From a virus, in IMG/VR virus record IMGVR_UViG_3300027733_001073, positions 1 to 38,329 of that record: DNA of 38,329 nucleotides; one strand, given 5' to 3'. The position numbers and the translations under genes are program-made. Of the stretch, positions 23,219 through 31,220 are shown piece by piece. The notes below the pieces were generated by a model. The model was given only the letters and a program-made list of their open reading frames with translations, ran no database searches and had not been told where the DNA came from. Within the stretch, counting starts at the first letter, position 1. The number at the start of each line of letters is the position of its first letter.

Positions 23219-24135
23219 CAATATTTATATCTATAGCATCTTTTCGTGATCCAGAACTTCCTTATACCATTAAGAGTGCTATTGACAATGCAAGTAATCC
23301 AGAAAACCTACACTTTGGTGTTGTTTATCAGGGACTGCCATTAGAAATACCAAACTTTGACTTTGTTTCAAACCTATCCCTTGTAAATATGCACTCTAAA
23401 GAAGCCAGAGGTGCGGGGTATGCAAGAGCAAAGGCCATGGAACTATATAACAATGAAGACTATTTCCTTCAAATTGACTCACATACAAGGTTTGCAAAAG
23501 ACTGGGACACTATATCTATTGATCAACTAGAAAGGGCTAAGAATATTTCTGGTCACTCATCAGTTCTCCTTTCATATTTCCCAGCGCCCTTTGAGCCAGA
23601 AAGTAATGGCGGTATGCATTTAATAAAAAAGCATCCAAAGATAAAATCATATCCAACTAGACAAAAGGTAGCACTAAATAGAAAGAATCAATGGACAGCA
23701 GAAAGACTTGAGTTTATAAATAGAGCAAAAGAAGATCCAGAAATATCAGAAACTGTTCTTGGTGGTTTTATCTTTTCTTACGGGGCAATGGTTAATGAAC
23801 TTCCATATGATCCAGACCTAAGTTTTTTTGGTGAAGAGATTTGTTTTGCTATGAGGGCTTGGACTAGAGGCTGGGATATTTATTCCCCTGCAAAAAATAT
23901 TGTCTATCATTTTTATTCTCGTGGCGGATACTATAAAGTCTGGGGAGATAGAAACCTAAGAGGTTTATCTTGGAAAGAGTTAGAAGAAATATCATACAAA
24001 AAACAAAGAAGAATCCTTTGTGGCGAAGAAGAGGGAATATTTGGTGCTGGAAACATTAGAACCCTTGCAGAGTATGAGATCTTTACTAATACTAACTTTA
24101 AAGATTTTTATAGTTTGACAAACCCACGGCATTAG
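23215..24135 (+). CDS. GlcNAc-type glycosyltransferase (GT60-like)
   Basis: 306 residues from a GTG start overlapping the previous stop. IFISIASFRDPELPYTI, FGVVYQG, YFLQIDSHTRF (metal-binding D-x-H), GGFIFSYG, LSFFGEEICFAMRAWTRGWD and YSPAKNIVYHFYSR match the GlcNAc-transferase family known for Skp1 glycosylation and found in several large phages. Donor probably UDP-GlcNAc; the acceptor may be a virion or surface protein. It is separated from the minus-strand sugar operon by two small genes and a terminator. Confidence 0.8.
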   Translation: MTIFISIASFRDPELPYTIKSAIDNASNPENLHFGVVYQGLPLEIPNFDFVSNLSLVNMHSKEARGAGYARAKAMELYNNEDYFLQIDSHTRFAKDWDTISIDQLERAKNISGHSSVLLSYFPAPFEPESNGGMHLIKKHPKIKSYPTRQKVALNRKNQWTAERLEFINRAKEDPEISETVLGGFIFSYGAMVNELPYDPDLSFFGEEICFAMRAWTRGWDIYSPAKNIVYHFYSRGGYYKVWGDRNLRGLSWKELEEISYKKQRRILCGEEEGIFGAGNIRTLAEYEIFTNTNFKDFYSLTNPRH

Positions 24136-24143
24136 GATATAAT
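24115..24143 (+). promoter_or_regulatory. Consensus leaderless-type promoter
   Basis: TTGACA (24115-24120), 17 bp, TATAAT (24138-24143), 6 nt, ATG 24150. Perfect consensus in both hexamers; it overlaps the end of the glycosyltransferase gene. Confidence 0.8.
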
Positions 24144-24149
24144 TAAAAC

Positions 24150-24593
24150 ATGTGGGGTGTAGATATGAAAGATATTCTTATTATTGTTTTTGCAACATTG
24201 ACAGTTTGTTTTGCATTGTCATATATGTTGGTTTTAAAACAATCTATTAAACTTAAAAAAGATATTTCAAAACTATTTATTGAAAACACCTTGCTTCAAG
24301 AGTATGTTGATTTAACAAAATCTACAAAAACAAAAGAAGACTCAGATGAATCAATACACAAAGAGAATTTTATTAAGTTTCTTTCTGATTCACGAGACTG
24401 GGCTTTTTCATATATTGAAAGCGTACAAAAAGGATTAACAAAGTTTGTTAGTGATGTTGATGCAGATGTATCTCATTTTGATGAATATGGAGATGCCTTG
24501 TCTATGTCAAGACCAGATTATCCATCTATGAAAAATATTTCAAAGGCATACAAAGAATTAAAAACACTACTTCCAGATGATGAAATAAAATAA
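24150..24593 (+). CDS. Membrane-anchored coiled-coil protein, unknown
   Basis: 147 residues: one TM helix (about 8-27), then a Lys-rich helical segment (KQSIKLKKDISKLFIENTLL) and an acidic soluble part. The perfect promoter 6 nt upstream supports a leaderless start at 24150; ATG 24165 is an alternative. It shares TAATG with the XapX gene. Confidence 0.6.
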   Translation: MWGVDMKDILIIVFATLTVCFALSYMLVLKQSIKLKKDISKLFIENTLLQEYVDLTKSTKTKEDSDESIHKENFIKFLSDSRDWAFSYIESVQKGLTKFVSDVDADVSHFDEYGDALSMSRPDYPSMKNISKAYKELKTLLPDDEIK

Positions 24594-24751
24594 TGAGAGA
24601 TATATTATTATCAACACTAACAGGTTTTGGATGTGGCGTGGTATTTGCTGCATTCAAATTGCCAGTACCAGCACCACCAGTTTTTGCGGGAGTCGCAGGA
24701 ATTGTAGGGCTATGGGCTGGATATGCTATACTAATTAAGGTTCTATCCTAG
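24593..24751 (+). CDS. XapX-domain small membrane protein
   Basis: 52 residues, two hydrophobic helices separated by FKLPVPAPPVFAGVAGIVG, the hallmark of XapX proteins. Start in a TAATG junction. The family is of unknown function in bacteria; a role in lysis or membrane change is possible. Confidence 0.75.
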   Translation: MRDILLSTLTGFGCGVVFAAFKLPVPAPPVFAGVAGIVGLWAGYAILIKVLS

Positions 24752-24759
24752 GAGGAAAA

Positions 24760-25035
24760 ATGAACACAGAACAACTAAAGGCACTACTTGCATCATACGG
24801 ACGTTCAGTCCTTGCATCAGGCCTTGCACTATACATGGCAGGCGTAACAGATCCAAAGGATCTATGGACTGCACTTGTTGCAGCAATCGCACCAGTGGCA
24901 ATTAGAGCAATCAATCCTAACGACAAGGCTTTTGGTCTATTGCCAGATGCTAAGGCTGTAGAGACCGCTCTGAAGGCTGCTAAGGCACCTGTAAAGAAGA
25001 AGGCACCTGCTAAGAAGGCAGCGCCAAAGAAGTAA
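24760..25035 (+). CDS. Small phage protein with hydrophobic core and Lys/Ala tail
   Basis: 91 residues. SYGRSVLASGLALYMAGVTD and LWTALVAAIAPVAIRAIN are two hydrophobic helices, then AFGLLPDAKAVETALKAA and a basic tail of KKAPAKK type. SD GGAGG 5 nt upstream is strong, and codon choice is more GC-rich than in neighbours, suggesting high expression. It may be a holin-type or DNA-binding structural protein; undecided. Last gene before the terminator. Confidence 0.6.
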   Translation: MNTEQLKALLASYGRSVLASGLALYMAGVTDPKDLWTALVAAIAPVAIRAINPNDKAFGLLPDAKAVETALKAAKAPVKKKAPAKKAAPKK

Positions 25036-25052
25036 TATTTACTTACAGAATT

Positions 25053-25085
25053 GCCAGTCTAGAGATAGGCTGGCTTTTTTGTTTT
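25053..25085 (+). terminator. Rho-independent terminator between convergent operons
   Basis: GCCAGTCTA / TAGGCTGGC, a 9-bp stem with one G-T pair and a 4-nt loop, followed by TTTTTTGTTTT. The T tract reaches the stop codon of the convergent glycosyltransferase gene. Confidence 0.9.
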
Positions 25086-26115
25086 ATGAATTAATAATGT
25101 TTATATATTTTTCTTTTAATGACTCTCTTGAAAAATGTTCAAACCCTAAATTAAATGCTTTTGTTTTCATTGCTTGCTTATCACTAACAATATAGTTATC
25201 AATAAGTTTAGCAAGTGATTTAGGATTAACAGACCAAACACCAACAGTTGCTTTAGCCTTAAACCTATCAATTTTATCAGCCTCTAGTGTCCATTCATCT
25301 GGTAATACAGTTGTATTAGGAGAAATCCTGGGCATAAAAACTGGTAGCCCACTCATCAATGCTTCATTCATTGGTAAACATAAACCAGCATATCTTCTAG
25401 GCAATACCATTGCATCGTAACCAGAGTAGAGATCCTGTTTGTTTGCAACGTTATCTGTTTCTATAATAACTCTTTCATCTGTTGTTTTAATCTCTAAAGG
25501 TGTTTGTGTTTTAATAACTAATTTATAATCTTCTCTTGAATAATTAAGCATCTGAATAACCGTTTCGGTACCGTTGCGATCTTTAACGGCTGCCTTGCCA
25601 GCAACATGCAAGATCCTTCTATGGTCTTGTGTATTTATATTTCTTACATCTTTAAATAACTCTGCGTCAGTTGGTGGCGGTAGATGAATAACTTCACATC
25701 TATCACCATATAGATTCTTGATATCATTTATATGCCAAGTGCTTGGAGCCAATAATACATCTGGCAAGGACCAATCTTCGTGTTGTAAGTTACCTAAAAA
25801 TTCATAGTTATATTGAAGAATTGTTTTTATACCAGCCATTCTAGCCATGTCAACAAGTTGTTGTGAGTAAAATGTTTCACAACTAATAACAACATCAAGG
25901 TTTTGTAAAAATGCTTTTACTTCTCCTTGTCTAGGAAACCCTCTGTCTGTCGTAATACAGTCATAACCTGCATACCACTCAGGATGTTGTTCATTTTGAT
26001 TAAAAAAACTTGAGTTAATGAGTAAAATTTTGTCAGGATTTAACATGTTTACTAGTTCTCTGGTTTGATTACCCAGGCCAGTGTTGTCAGATCTTGCTAT
26101 GATTCCTAGTCTCAT
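25084..26115 (-). CDS. Glycosyltransferase, GT4/GT-B type
   Basis: 343 residues. GLGNQTRELVNML near the start and SGYDAMVLPRRYAGLCLPMNEALMSGLPV in the C-terminal half (the E-x7-E-like donor region) indicate a GT-B fold retaining transferase. It transfers an activated sugar, probably onto a surface glycan or virion protein. It is last in a six-gene minus-strand operon whose genes overlap by 4-32 bp. Confidence 0.8.
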   Translation of the reverse strand: MRLGIIARSDNTGLGNQTRELVNMLNPDKILLINSSFFNQNEQHPEWYAGYDCITTDRGFPRQGEVKAFLQNLDVVISCETFYSQQLVDMARMAGIKTILQYNYEFLGNLQHEDWSLPDVLLAPSTWHINDIKNLYGDRCEVIHLPPPTDAELFKDVRNINTQDHRRILHVAGKAAVKDRNGTETVIQMLNYSREDYKLVIKTQTPLEIKTTDERVIIETDNVANKQDLYSGYDAMVLPRRYAGLCLPMNEALMSGLPVFMPRISPNTTVLPDEWTLEADKIDRFKAKATVGVWSVNPKSLAKLIDNYIVSDKQAMKTKAFNLGFEHFSRESLKEKYINIINS

Positions 26116-26870
26116 TCTTTATATCCCCAAAAATTATCATCTGTAGTAAATTTTTTATGACCATCACGGCCATCTAAATGGTAAGACCTTTTAATGTTTG
26201 TGTCAGGATGATAGATCCATAACTTGTGTATATCCCAGCCATCTTTGTTAAAAATATCATATGGCAAAATATCATCTTGAACCCTGCCATGAAAGGTATC
26301 TTCTATAAAAAAGAATTTGTCACATGATGGCAAGACAACATCTCTATAATAACTTTTGGTTGTTAAGTGTGGACGTTGGCTCCATTGTGCGGTTTGTAAA
26401 AATCCATCCTCTAAATCAAACATTAAGTGCTTGTGAGGTTCTGGAATAAAGGCTTCAAAGTGAAAACGAATAGTGTTTGCTTTGCCATACTCAATCATAT
26501 CTAAACACTTTTCCCAATCAATAGGGTCAAGCGTAAGAGGAGCATCTCCCTCAACATAAAGAAGCAATGATGTTTTTATTTCTGGCATTGTTCTACGCAT
26601 CATGCCTGTTTGATGGATATGACTTTCAAAAACCATTGGCAAAACATTTTTATATTCATGCAAACATTTCCACAAAATACGATTTTTATATTCATCGTAA
26701 TCTTTTTTGCGGTGATTTTGTTCTCTTCTTAACCCATCAATCTGCAAGACTATCTCATTATCTGGAAAGTGAAATCTAATAGATTTAATTGTTTCATCTA
26801 TGATATCTGTACTTGGATGAGATGGCAAAACAGAAGTTACTACAATAATAGTTATATCCCTTTTATGCAT
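26112..26870 (-). CDS. Glycosyltransferase-like protein, GT-A type
   Basis: 252 residues. ITIIVVTSVLPSHPSTDIID, NEIVLQIDGLR and LLLYVEGDAPLTLD (acidic metal-binding turn) fit a GT-A nucleotide-sugar transferase. It overlaps its neighbours by 4 and 8 bp. Its substrate is unknown; the operon suggests assembly of a short oligosaccharide. Confidence 0.65.
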   Translation of the reverse strand: MHKRDITIIVVTSVLPSHPSTDIIDETIKSIRFHFPDNEIVLQIDGLRREQNHRKKDYDEYKNRILWKCLHEYKNVLPMVFESHIHQTGMMRRTMPEIKTSLLLYVEGDAPLTLDPIDWEKCLDMIEYGKANTIRFHFEAFIPEPHKHLMFDLEDGFLQTAQWSQRPHLTTKSYYRDVVLPSCDKFFFIEDTFHGRVQDDILPYDIFNKDGWDIHKLWIYHPDTNIKRSYHLDGRDGHKKFTTDDNFWGYKE

Positions 26871-27735
26871 TTAGTTGCTCCATTATTCTAATACCTAAAT
26901 CTCTTTTATATTTAATCCACCAAGAAACAACTTTGTGCATATTGCTTGGATAGTTTTCTAATAAATCTGGCAGAAGTTCTTGAATGTTATTCCAGTTATC
27001 TAAAGATTCAACAGGGAATTCGGGACCAAACATTTTTTTATAAAACTTTGTCTCTGTCATGCTTGGATCTAATTTATCTGCAATAGGAAGAGTTAATAAC
27101 TCTATTGATTCAAAGAATCTAAATGTATCTATTACTGCTGCCCCAGATGGACATGGAGCAATCTTTGCACTTGAAAGTTTAGCATAGTAATCTTTTGGCT
27201 TATCTCCAAGTGAAAATCCTTTTGTTGGTCCATAAAGTGAATTCTTTAGCCTTGGCATGACTGAGGCCAACTCTTTTCTTCTTGAGTGTGTTATCTGTCC
27301 CCCAAAATATACGTCATACTCTTTTTCTTTATACTCTGGAACGTTGTTCTTCAGGTGTTGTGGAACTCCAATTGGCATCTTGTTATATTGATCATGTTTT
27401 TCATGAGGGTATTGAATCCATATCTCAATATTATTATGTCTAATTTTACTTACATCAAACCTAGCATTCTCATCTCCATTAATAAATAAAACAACTCTAG
27501 AAAGTTTATTTAATTCATTAGATAGTTTATCTTCATTACTAGCAGTCTGTGGTCCAGGGATTACAACAAAGGCTTTATCTCCTTTTGGAATTTCTGTAAC
27601 CCTTATTTGATCTACTTCATGCTTATCAAATATTTCTTTTAATAATCCATAATCCCATTTGTCATTTGCATAATCTTGTCCATCATGAGAATATAAGTAT
27701 GCGCTATATTGATTCATAGTATAAATGAACCTCAT
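26863..27735 (-). CDS. Glycosyltransferase-like protein (exostosin-like C-terminus)
   Basis: 290 residues. YDVYFGGQITHSRRKELASV and KIAPCPSGAAVIDTFRFFES are typical of exostosin-like/GT47 or related GT-B C-terminal domains, where the Phe-Glu segment contacts the donor. The N-terminal half is divergent. It overlaps the FkbM gene by 32 bp, the longest overlap of the operon; ATG 27717 would be a shorter alternative. Confidence 0.65.
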   Translation of the reverse strand: MRFIYTMNQYSAYLYSHDGQDYANDKWDYGLLKEIFDKHEVDQIRVTEIPKGDKAFVVIPGPQTASNEDKLSNELNKLSRVVLFINGDENARFDVSKIRHNNIEIWIQYPHEKHDQYNKMPIGVPQHLKNNVPEYKEKEYDVYFGGQITHSRRKELASVMPRLKNSLYGPTKGFSLGDKPKDYYAKLSSAKIAPCPSGAAVIDTFRFFESIELLTLPIADKLDPSMTETKFYKKMFGPEFPVESLDNWNNIQELLPDLLENYPSNMHKVVSWWIKYKRDLGIRIMEQLNA

Positions 27736-28417
27736 GCTGATAGTCTAAAATTATTTCAGTGTATCCTAATCCTTTTATCCATTGTCTAAGATTATATAAA
27801 GACTCATTCCATTGCTGTAGCATAAACTCAGGGTGTCCAGATAACCAAATCTTTGGTTTGTGCTCTCTAAGCACCCTCTCAGCCCCTCCTAGGACCCTCC
27901 ACTCACTACCCTCTACGTCCAAGGAAATGGCCGTAGGGGCTTTAATACCATGATCATATACACAAGAGTCTATAGTAATCTGACCATAGGTTTCTCCTTC
28001 AAGGTATAGTTCTTTAAATCCGTGGGCTGCTTCAATTACATCGTTAACTTCTGGTGGCCATTCATTGTAATATATTCTTGAAAGACTGTTTATCTTATCA
28101 GATGCAAATCCAGGAATACAAACCATTGGAAGATCTAAATTGTTTGCACTCCAAAGCAATGGGAAGTGTGACCAAACTTTAGGGTTTGGCTCAAATACAA
28201 CTACTTCCGCACCCCACATTTGACACAGCGCAGCAAACTCTCCCTCTTCTGCACCAACATAATACATAACATCTCCAGAAGAAATATTTTTAGACATGTG
28301 TTTTAGTCTTGGCTTTTCCCAACCATGTGGCTGATACCAATCAGGCCGTGCAGCACGATGCTCTGGTAAAGTAATCTCAAACTCACCATTAATTATTACT
28401 TTTTTCATTTCAGTCAT
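27704..28417 (-). CDS. FkbM-family methyltransferase
   Basis: 237 residues. DVMYYVGAEEGEFAALCQMW is the SAM-binding loop, VVVFEPNP the acidic strand end, and AISLDVEGSEWRVLGGAERV the FkbM motif with catalytic-region Asp/Glu. It methylates sugar hydroxyls or similar groups using SAM. It overlaps the epimerase by 8 bp. It probably caps or decorates the glycan made by the operon. Confidence 0.88.
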   Translation of the reverse strand: MTEMKKVIINGEFEITLPEHRAARPDWYQPHGWEKPRLKHMSKNISSGDVMYYVGAEEGEFAALCQMWGAEVVVFEPNPKVWSHFPLLWSANNLDLPMVCIPGFASDKINSLSRIYYNEWPPEVNDVIEAAHGFKELYLEGETYGQITIDSCVYDHGIKAPTAISLDVEGSEWRVLGGAERVLREHKPKIWLSGHPEFMLQQWNESLYNLRQWIKGLGYTEIILDYQHEVHLYYESI

Positions 28418-29297
28418 CTTGTAACCAATCCATTAAAGATATCTTTGGTGTCCATCCCGTTAAACCTTTAAACTTTTCATTAGACGCAAGAGTTTCTTGT
28501 ACTTCCCCAATTCTTGACGGGATAAACTTAACATCATTTGAAATCATATTAGCAATATCAATTATAGAATAATTACTTCCATACCCAATGTTATATACCT
28601 CACCAAAGCCATCAGTTAGTTCAGATGCAATTATGTTTGCTTGAATTACATCTGATATATGTGTAAAATCTCTACGCTGAGATCCATCTCCAACAACTGT
28701 TAGTGGTTTGCCTTCATGATATTGCTTTAAGAATAATCCTATTACTGGTGCATATTGACCCTTTAGTGGTTGTCTATCTCCATAGACATTAAAGTATCTA
28801 AGTGATATAGTCTCAAGACCATAAAGATTATAATAAACTTTTGCAAGGTTTTCACCAAATACCTTTGCTGCAGAGTATGGGGTTAGTGGGTCAGATGGTT
28901 GTGTTTCTATGTTTGGAAGTATTGCTTTCTTGCCGTAGGCAGATGATGTACTAGAATAAACAAACTTTTTTACTTTTGCCAAACGAGATAGTTCTAATAC
29001 ATTGGCAGTTCCAGCTGCGTTAGACTCAATAGATTTTCTAGGGTTTAGGATTGCTGGCTGAATTCTTGCATCAGATGCAATATGAAATACATAATCAACT
29101 CCATTAAATAAATGTTCTATTTGATCATAATCACATATATCATATTTATAATTATTTGCTTTTGGGTTCCAGTAAAATTGCTCATGACACTCTGCTGACT
29201 CATTATCTATACAGATAACACTGTGGCCAAGGTCTATGAGTTTATCAACAAGATTAGATCCAATAAACCCTGCTCCTCCTGTTACTAAGCAATTCAT
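28410..29297 (-). CDS. NAD-dependent sugar epimerase/dehydratase
   Basis: 295 residues of the extended SDR family. VTGGAGFIGSNLVDKL binds NAD, VFHIASDA and YSSTSSAYG form the active-site surroundings, and TPYSAAKVFGE has the Tyr-x3-Lys pair. RYFNVYG is also typical of UDP-glucose 4-epimerase and dTDP-glucose dehydratase relatives. It makes a modified nucleotide sugar for the neighbouring transferases. Exact substrate unknown. Confidence 0.9.
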   Translation of the reverse strand: MNCLVTGGAGFIGSNLVDKLIDLGHSVICIDNESAECHEQFYWNPKANNYKYDICDYDQIEHLFNGVDYVFHIASDARIQPAILNPRKSIESNAAGTANVLELSRLAKVKKFVYSSTSSAYGKKAILPNIETQPSDPLTPYSAAKVFGENLAKVYYNLYGLETISLRYFNVYGDRQPLKGQYAPVIGLFLKQYHEGKPLTVVGDGSQRRDFTHISDVIQANIIASELTDGFGEVYNIGYGSNYSIIDIANMISNDVKFIPSRIGEVQETLASNEKFKGLTGWTPKISLMDWLQDD

Positions 29298-30250
29298 TTA
29301 ATGCCCAACTCTTCTAAGATTGCAGTCCATCTATGGACATAAGTATGTTCTTTCTTTGTACGGTTATTACCATTGACTCTGATTCTTTCTCGTACCAAAG
29401 AGTTTTCAAGATACTGATCTATCTTATCTCTTAAATCATTAAAGTCTCCATGCTTGTAGAATACAACTTCATCAGGCATAAAATATTCATCTAAACCTTT
29501 AATCTCAGGGTAGATGGTAAAACCACCACGACCAGTAGACTCAAACAATCTATCACTAGTGTAATAAGGATACTCAAATCCTATGTTAAGGCTATCTCCA
29601 ACTGCAATCTTGCTCTTAGCATAGATACGGTTTAGCGCATCGCCACGAATAGTTCCAGTATCTCCATCTCCACCAACATGAAGGAATCTTTTTCCGTAAG
29701 TCTTTCTTAAAAAGTCAATTAGTTCTGGGCGATATTTATGTTCATGGTGATACCTTCTGCTGCCCACAAAAATAACATCGTACTCAAAGTTTTGTGTGTC
29801 ATAGTCTGGATGTATGTAGCATTCTTTATCATACACTCCTGCAGGCATGAAGTGGCCTTTTACGGCGGTATTGTGATCAAACCAATCAGCCATAAGTTTA
29901 TCTACAGTAAAGAAATGTCCAATAGTTCTATAGAAACTATCATGCTTAAGATCATTTTGTCTATCAAGGCCAAACCATAGGTCTAAATGATATGTCATTG
30001 TTGGAACACCAGAAGTATTTAATTGCTTAAGAACTTCATCCATTGTGATGTTTCCACCAGTCTCCCAGCCATGCGTGTGCACCCAGACAAACAGATCAGA
30101 TTCTAATGCTTTTTCTAGGATAGTTTGTGTCTTAGCCTTGCGCTCTTGTAATTTTGTCACGGTATGGCCTAAAGACTCTAAACTACTAGCATGATGATTC
30201 TCACTACTATAAGAGACTTCAAAATTACCAAGAAAAACTATATTAGCCAA
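29294..30250 (-). CDS. Glycosyltransferase, CgeB-like
   Basis: 318 residues from a TTG start (SD AAAGGGG). The C-terminal half has YDVIFVGSRRYHHEHKYRPE, AKSKIAVGDSLNIGFEY and TSDRLFESTGRGGFTIYPEI, the pattern of CgeB/Glyco_trans_1_2 proteins. First gene of the sugar operon, with an extended -10 just upstream at 30272. Confidence 0.8.
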   Translation of the reverse strand: MANIVFLGNFEVSYSSENHHASSLESLGHTVTKLQERKAKTQTILEKALESDLFVWVHTHGWETGGNITMDEVLKQLNTSGVPTMTYHLDLWFGLDRQNDLKHDSFYRTIGHFFTVDKLMADWFDHNTAVKGHFMPAGVYDKECYIHPDYDTQNFEYDVIFVGSRRYHHEHKYRPELIDFLRKTYGKRFLHVGGDGDTGTIRGDALNRIYAKSKIAVGDSLNIGFEYPYYTSDRLFESTGRGGFTIYPEIKGLDEYFMPDEVVFYKHGDFNDLRDKIDQYLENSLVRERIRVNGNNRTKKEHTYVHRWTAILEELGIK

Positions 30251-30271
30251 GACTACCCCTTTGTTTTATCT

Positions 30272-30280
30272 ATTATAGCA
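30272..30280 (-). promoter_or_regulatory. Extended -10 promoter of the sugar operon
   Basis: On the minus strand TGCTATAAT, with TATAAT at 30272-30277. It begins where the tRNA-Arg gene ends, so the operon can be read from here or by read-through from the tRNAs. Confidence 0.55.
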
Positions 30281-30350
30281 TCTCTGGTAGGATTTGAACC
30301 TACGACCTACACCTTAGAAGGGTGTCACTCTTCCGCTGAGTTACAGAGAT
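30279..30350 (-). tRNA. tRNA-Arg (TCT)
   Basis: Acceptor ATCTCTG pairs with CAGAGAT. Anticodon arm ACACC-CTTCTAA-GGTGT gives TCT. T arm GTAGG/CCTAC. Discriminator G, CCA not encoded. It reads AGA/AGG. Confidence 0.93.
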
Positions 30351-30351
30351 T

Positions 30352-30428
30352 TGGTACACCAGATAGGACTTGAACCTATGATAGCCGAATTATGAGTTCG
30401 GTGCCTTAACCAACTTGGCTACTGGTGC
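30352..30428 (-). tRNA. tRNA with CAT anticodon (Met, or Ile2)
   Basis: Acceptor GCACCAG pairs with CTGGTGT (first pair G-T). Anticodon arm CCGAA-CTCATAA-TTCGG gives CAT. Discriminator A and CCA encoded. Elongator Met and lysidine-modified Ile2 cannot be told apart by eye. Its 5' 23 nt overlap the 3' end of the endonuclease gene. Confidence 0.88.
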
Positions 30429-30777
30429 TTAAGTAATTAATTGCTCTTTCTAACCTTTCAACATTATCTTGGAATACACCAAGACCACGGTTGCAGTTAT
30501 GGCATATATGTCCTCTAAAACTATTAGTGATATGGTCATGATCTACTACCCAGATACTGGCATTTCCTCCAGTACCCTTGAGTTCTTGTTCGGTCTTTAA
30601 ACAGATAGGGCAGGTGTGATCTTCTTCTGGATAGCCCCAAACCTTCCTTAACTCTAGCCTTTGTTTTGCCAATTTGGAAGCACAAGACCTACACTCTGGC
30701 CTTAAATATTTCCCACCAGAAGATGGAGAAAACTGGGACTTATCTAAGTTAAGCCCACATTTGCTACAAACCTTAAT
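30406..30777 (-). CDS. Endonuclease VII-like HNH nuclease, apparent ATT start
   Basis: About 123 residues if started at ATT 30777. The C-terminal part has CPICLKTEQ, WVVDHDHITN, FRGHICHNCNRGLG and ERAINYL, the recombination endonuclease VII family (T4 gp49-like; zinc-bound His-Me finger cutting branched DNA). Upstream in frame a zinc ribbon is encoded: KVCSKCGLN ... RPECRSC. No ATG, GTG or TTG precedes it; ATT immediately follows the TAA of the previous gene. TTG 30672 would remove the ribbon. The end overlaps tRNA-Met. Confidence 0.78.
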   Translation of the reverse strand: MKVCSKCGLNLDKSQFSPSSGGKYLRPECRSCASKLAKQRLELRKVWGYPEEDHTCPICLKTEQELKGTGGNASIWVVDHDHITNSFRGHICHNCNRGLGVFQDNVERLERAINYLSTSSQVG

Positions 30778-30861
30778 TTACTTGACCTTGTAGGTCATAA
30801 CAAAATAACATGCTACATACCCAGCAATAAATGCAGGGATCAAAAATAAAATATTAATCAT
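30778..30861 (-). CDS. Single-TM miniprotein
   Basis: 27 residues: MINILFLIPAFIAGYVACYF is one hydrophobic helix, then VMTYKVK. The ATG overlaps the end of the upstream gene and the stop abuts the endonuclease gene, so it fits the chain of coupled genes. Function unknown. Confidence 0.5.
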   Translation of the reverse strand: MINILFLIPAFIAGYVACYFVMTYKVK

Positions 30862-30955
30862 CTTCTTCCTCAAATTCTCTCAGGGCATTGTTATTATCAT
30901 TACAATAATTACAATCACCGTACTCTAACTTATTACCACAATAATTACAAAACAT
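30854..30955 (-). CDS. Zinc-ribbon miniprotein
   Basis: 33 residues with CNYCGNKLEYGDCNYC, two C-x2-C pairs forming a compact zinc ribbon, and a highly acidic end (REFEEEDD). Good SD (AAGGAG, 4-5 nt upstream). It overlaps the next gene by 8 bp. Function unknown. Confidence 0.6.
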   Translation of the reverse strand: MFCNYCGNKLEYGDCNYCNDNNNALREFEEEDD

Positions 30956-30990
30956 ACCTCTCCTTATATACCTATTCTATCAGGTCTAGA

Positions 30991-31110
30991 CTAATATTTA
31001 TCTGGTATTTCATCAAACCTACGATAACCTTTTCTAACTAATAACCTTGCTATTTGAAATGTAGCAAGTAAATATCCAAATAGCATTCCATATAATATAT
31101 GTAAAAGCAT
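30991..31110 (-). CDS. Single-TM miniprotein
   Basis: 39 residues. A hydrophobic helix (LLHILYGMLFGYLLATFQIA) followed by a basic, polar tail (RKGYRRFDEIPDKY). TAATG junction with the upstream gene. Unknown function. Confidence 0.55.
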   Translation of the reverse strand: MLLHILYGMLFGYLLATFQIARLLVRKGYRRFDEIPDKY

Positions 31111-31220
31111 TAATTAATCCTATCTAAATCTTCAAGACTGTATACTCCGTATAAGGTCATCACTTCTTTAGGACTAAACTCTAAGTCAAACTTTTCTTCA
31201 GTATCCACCTGTGCACTCAT
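31110..31220 (-). CDS. Acidic miniprotein
   Basis: 36 residues, acidic (VDTEEKFDLEFSPKEV ... YSLEDLDRIN). It starts inside the end of the upstream gene and shares TAATG with the next. The LEDLDRI segment resembles a short helix. No family. Confidence 0.5.
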   Translation of the reverse strand: MSAQVDTEEKFDLEFSPKEVMTLYGVYSLEDLDRIN

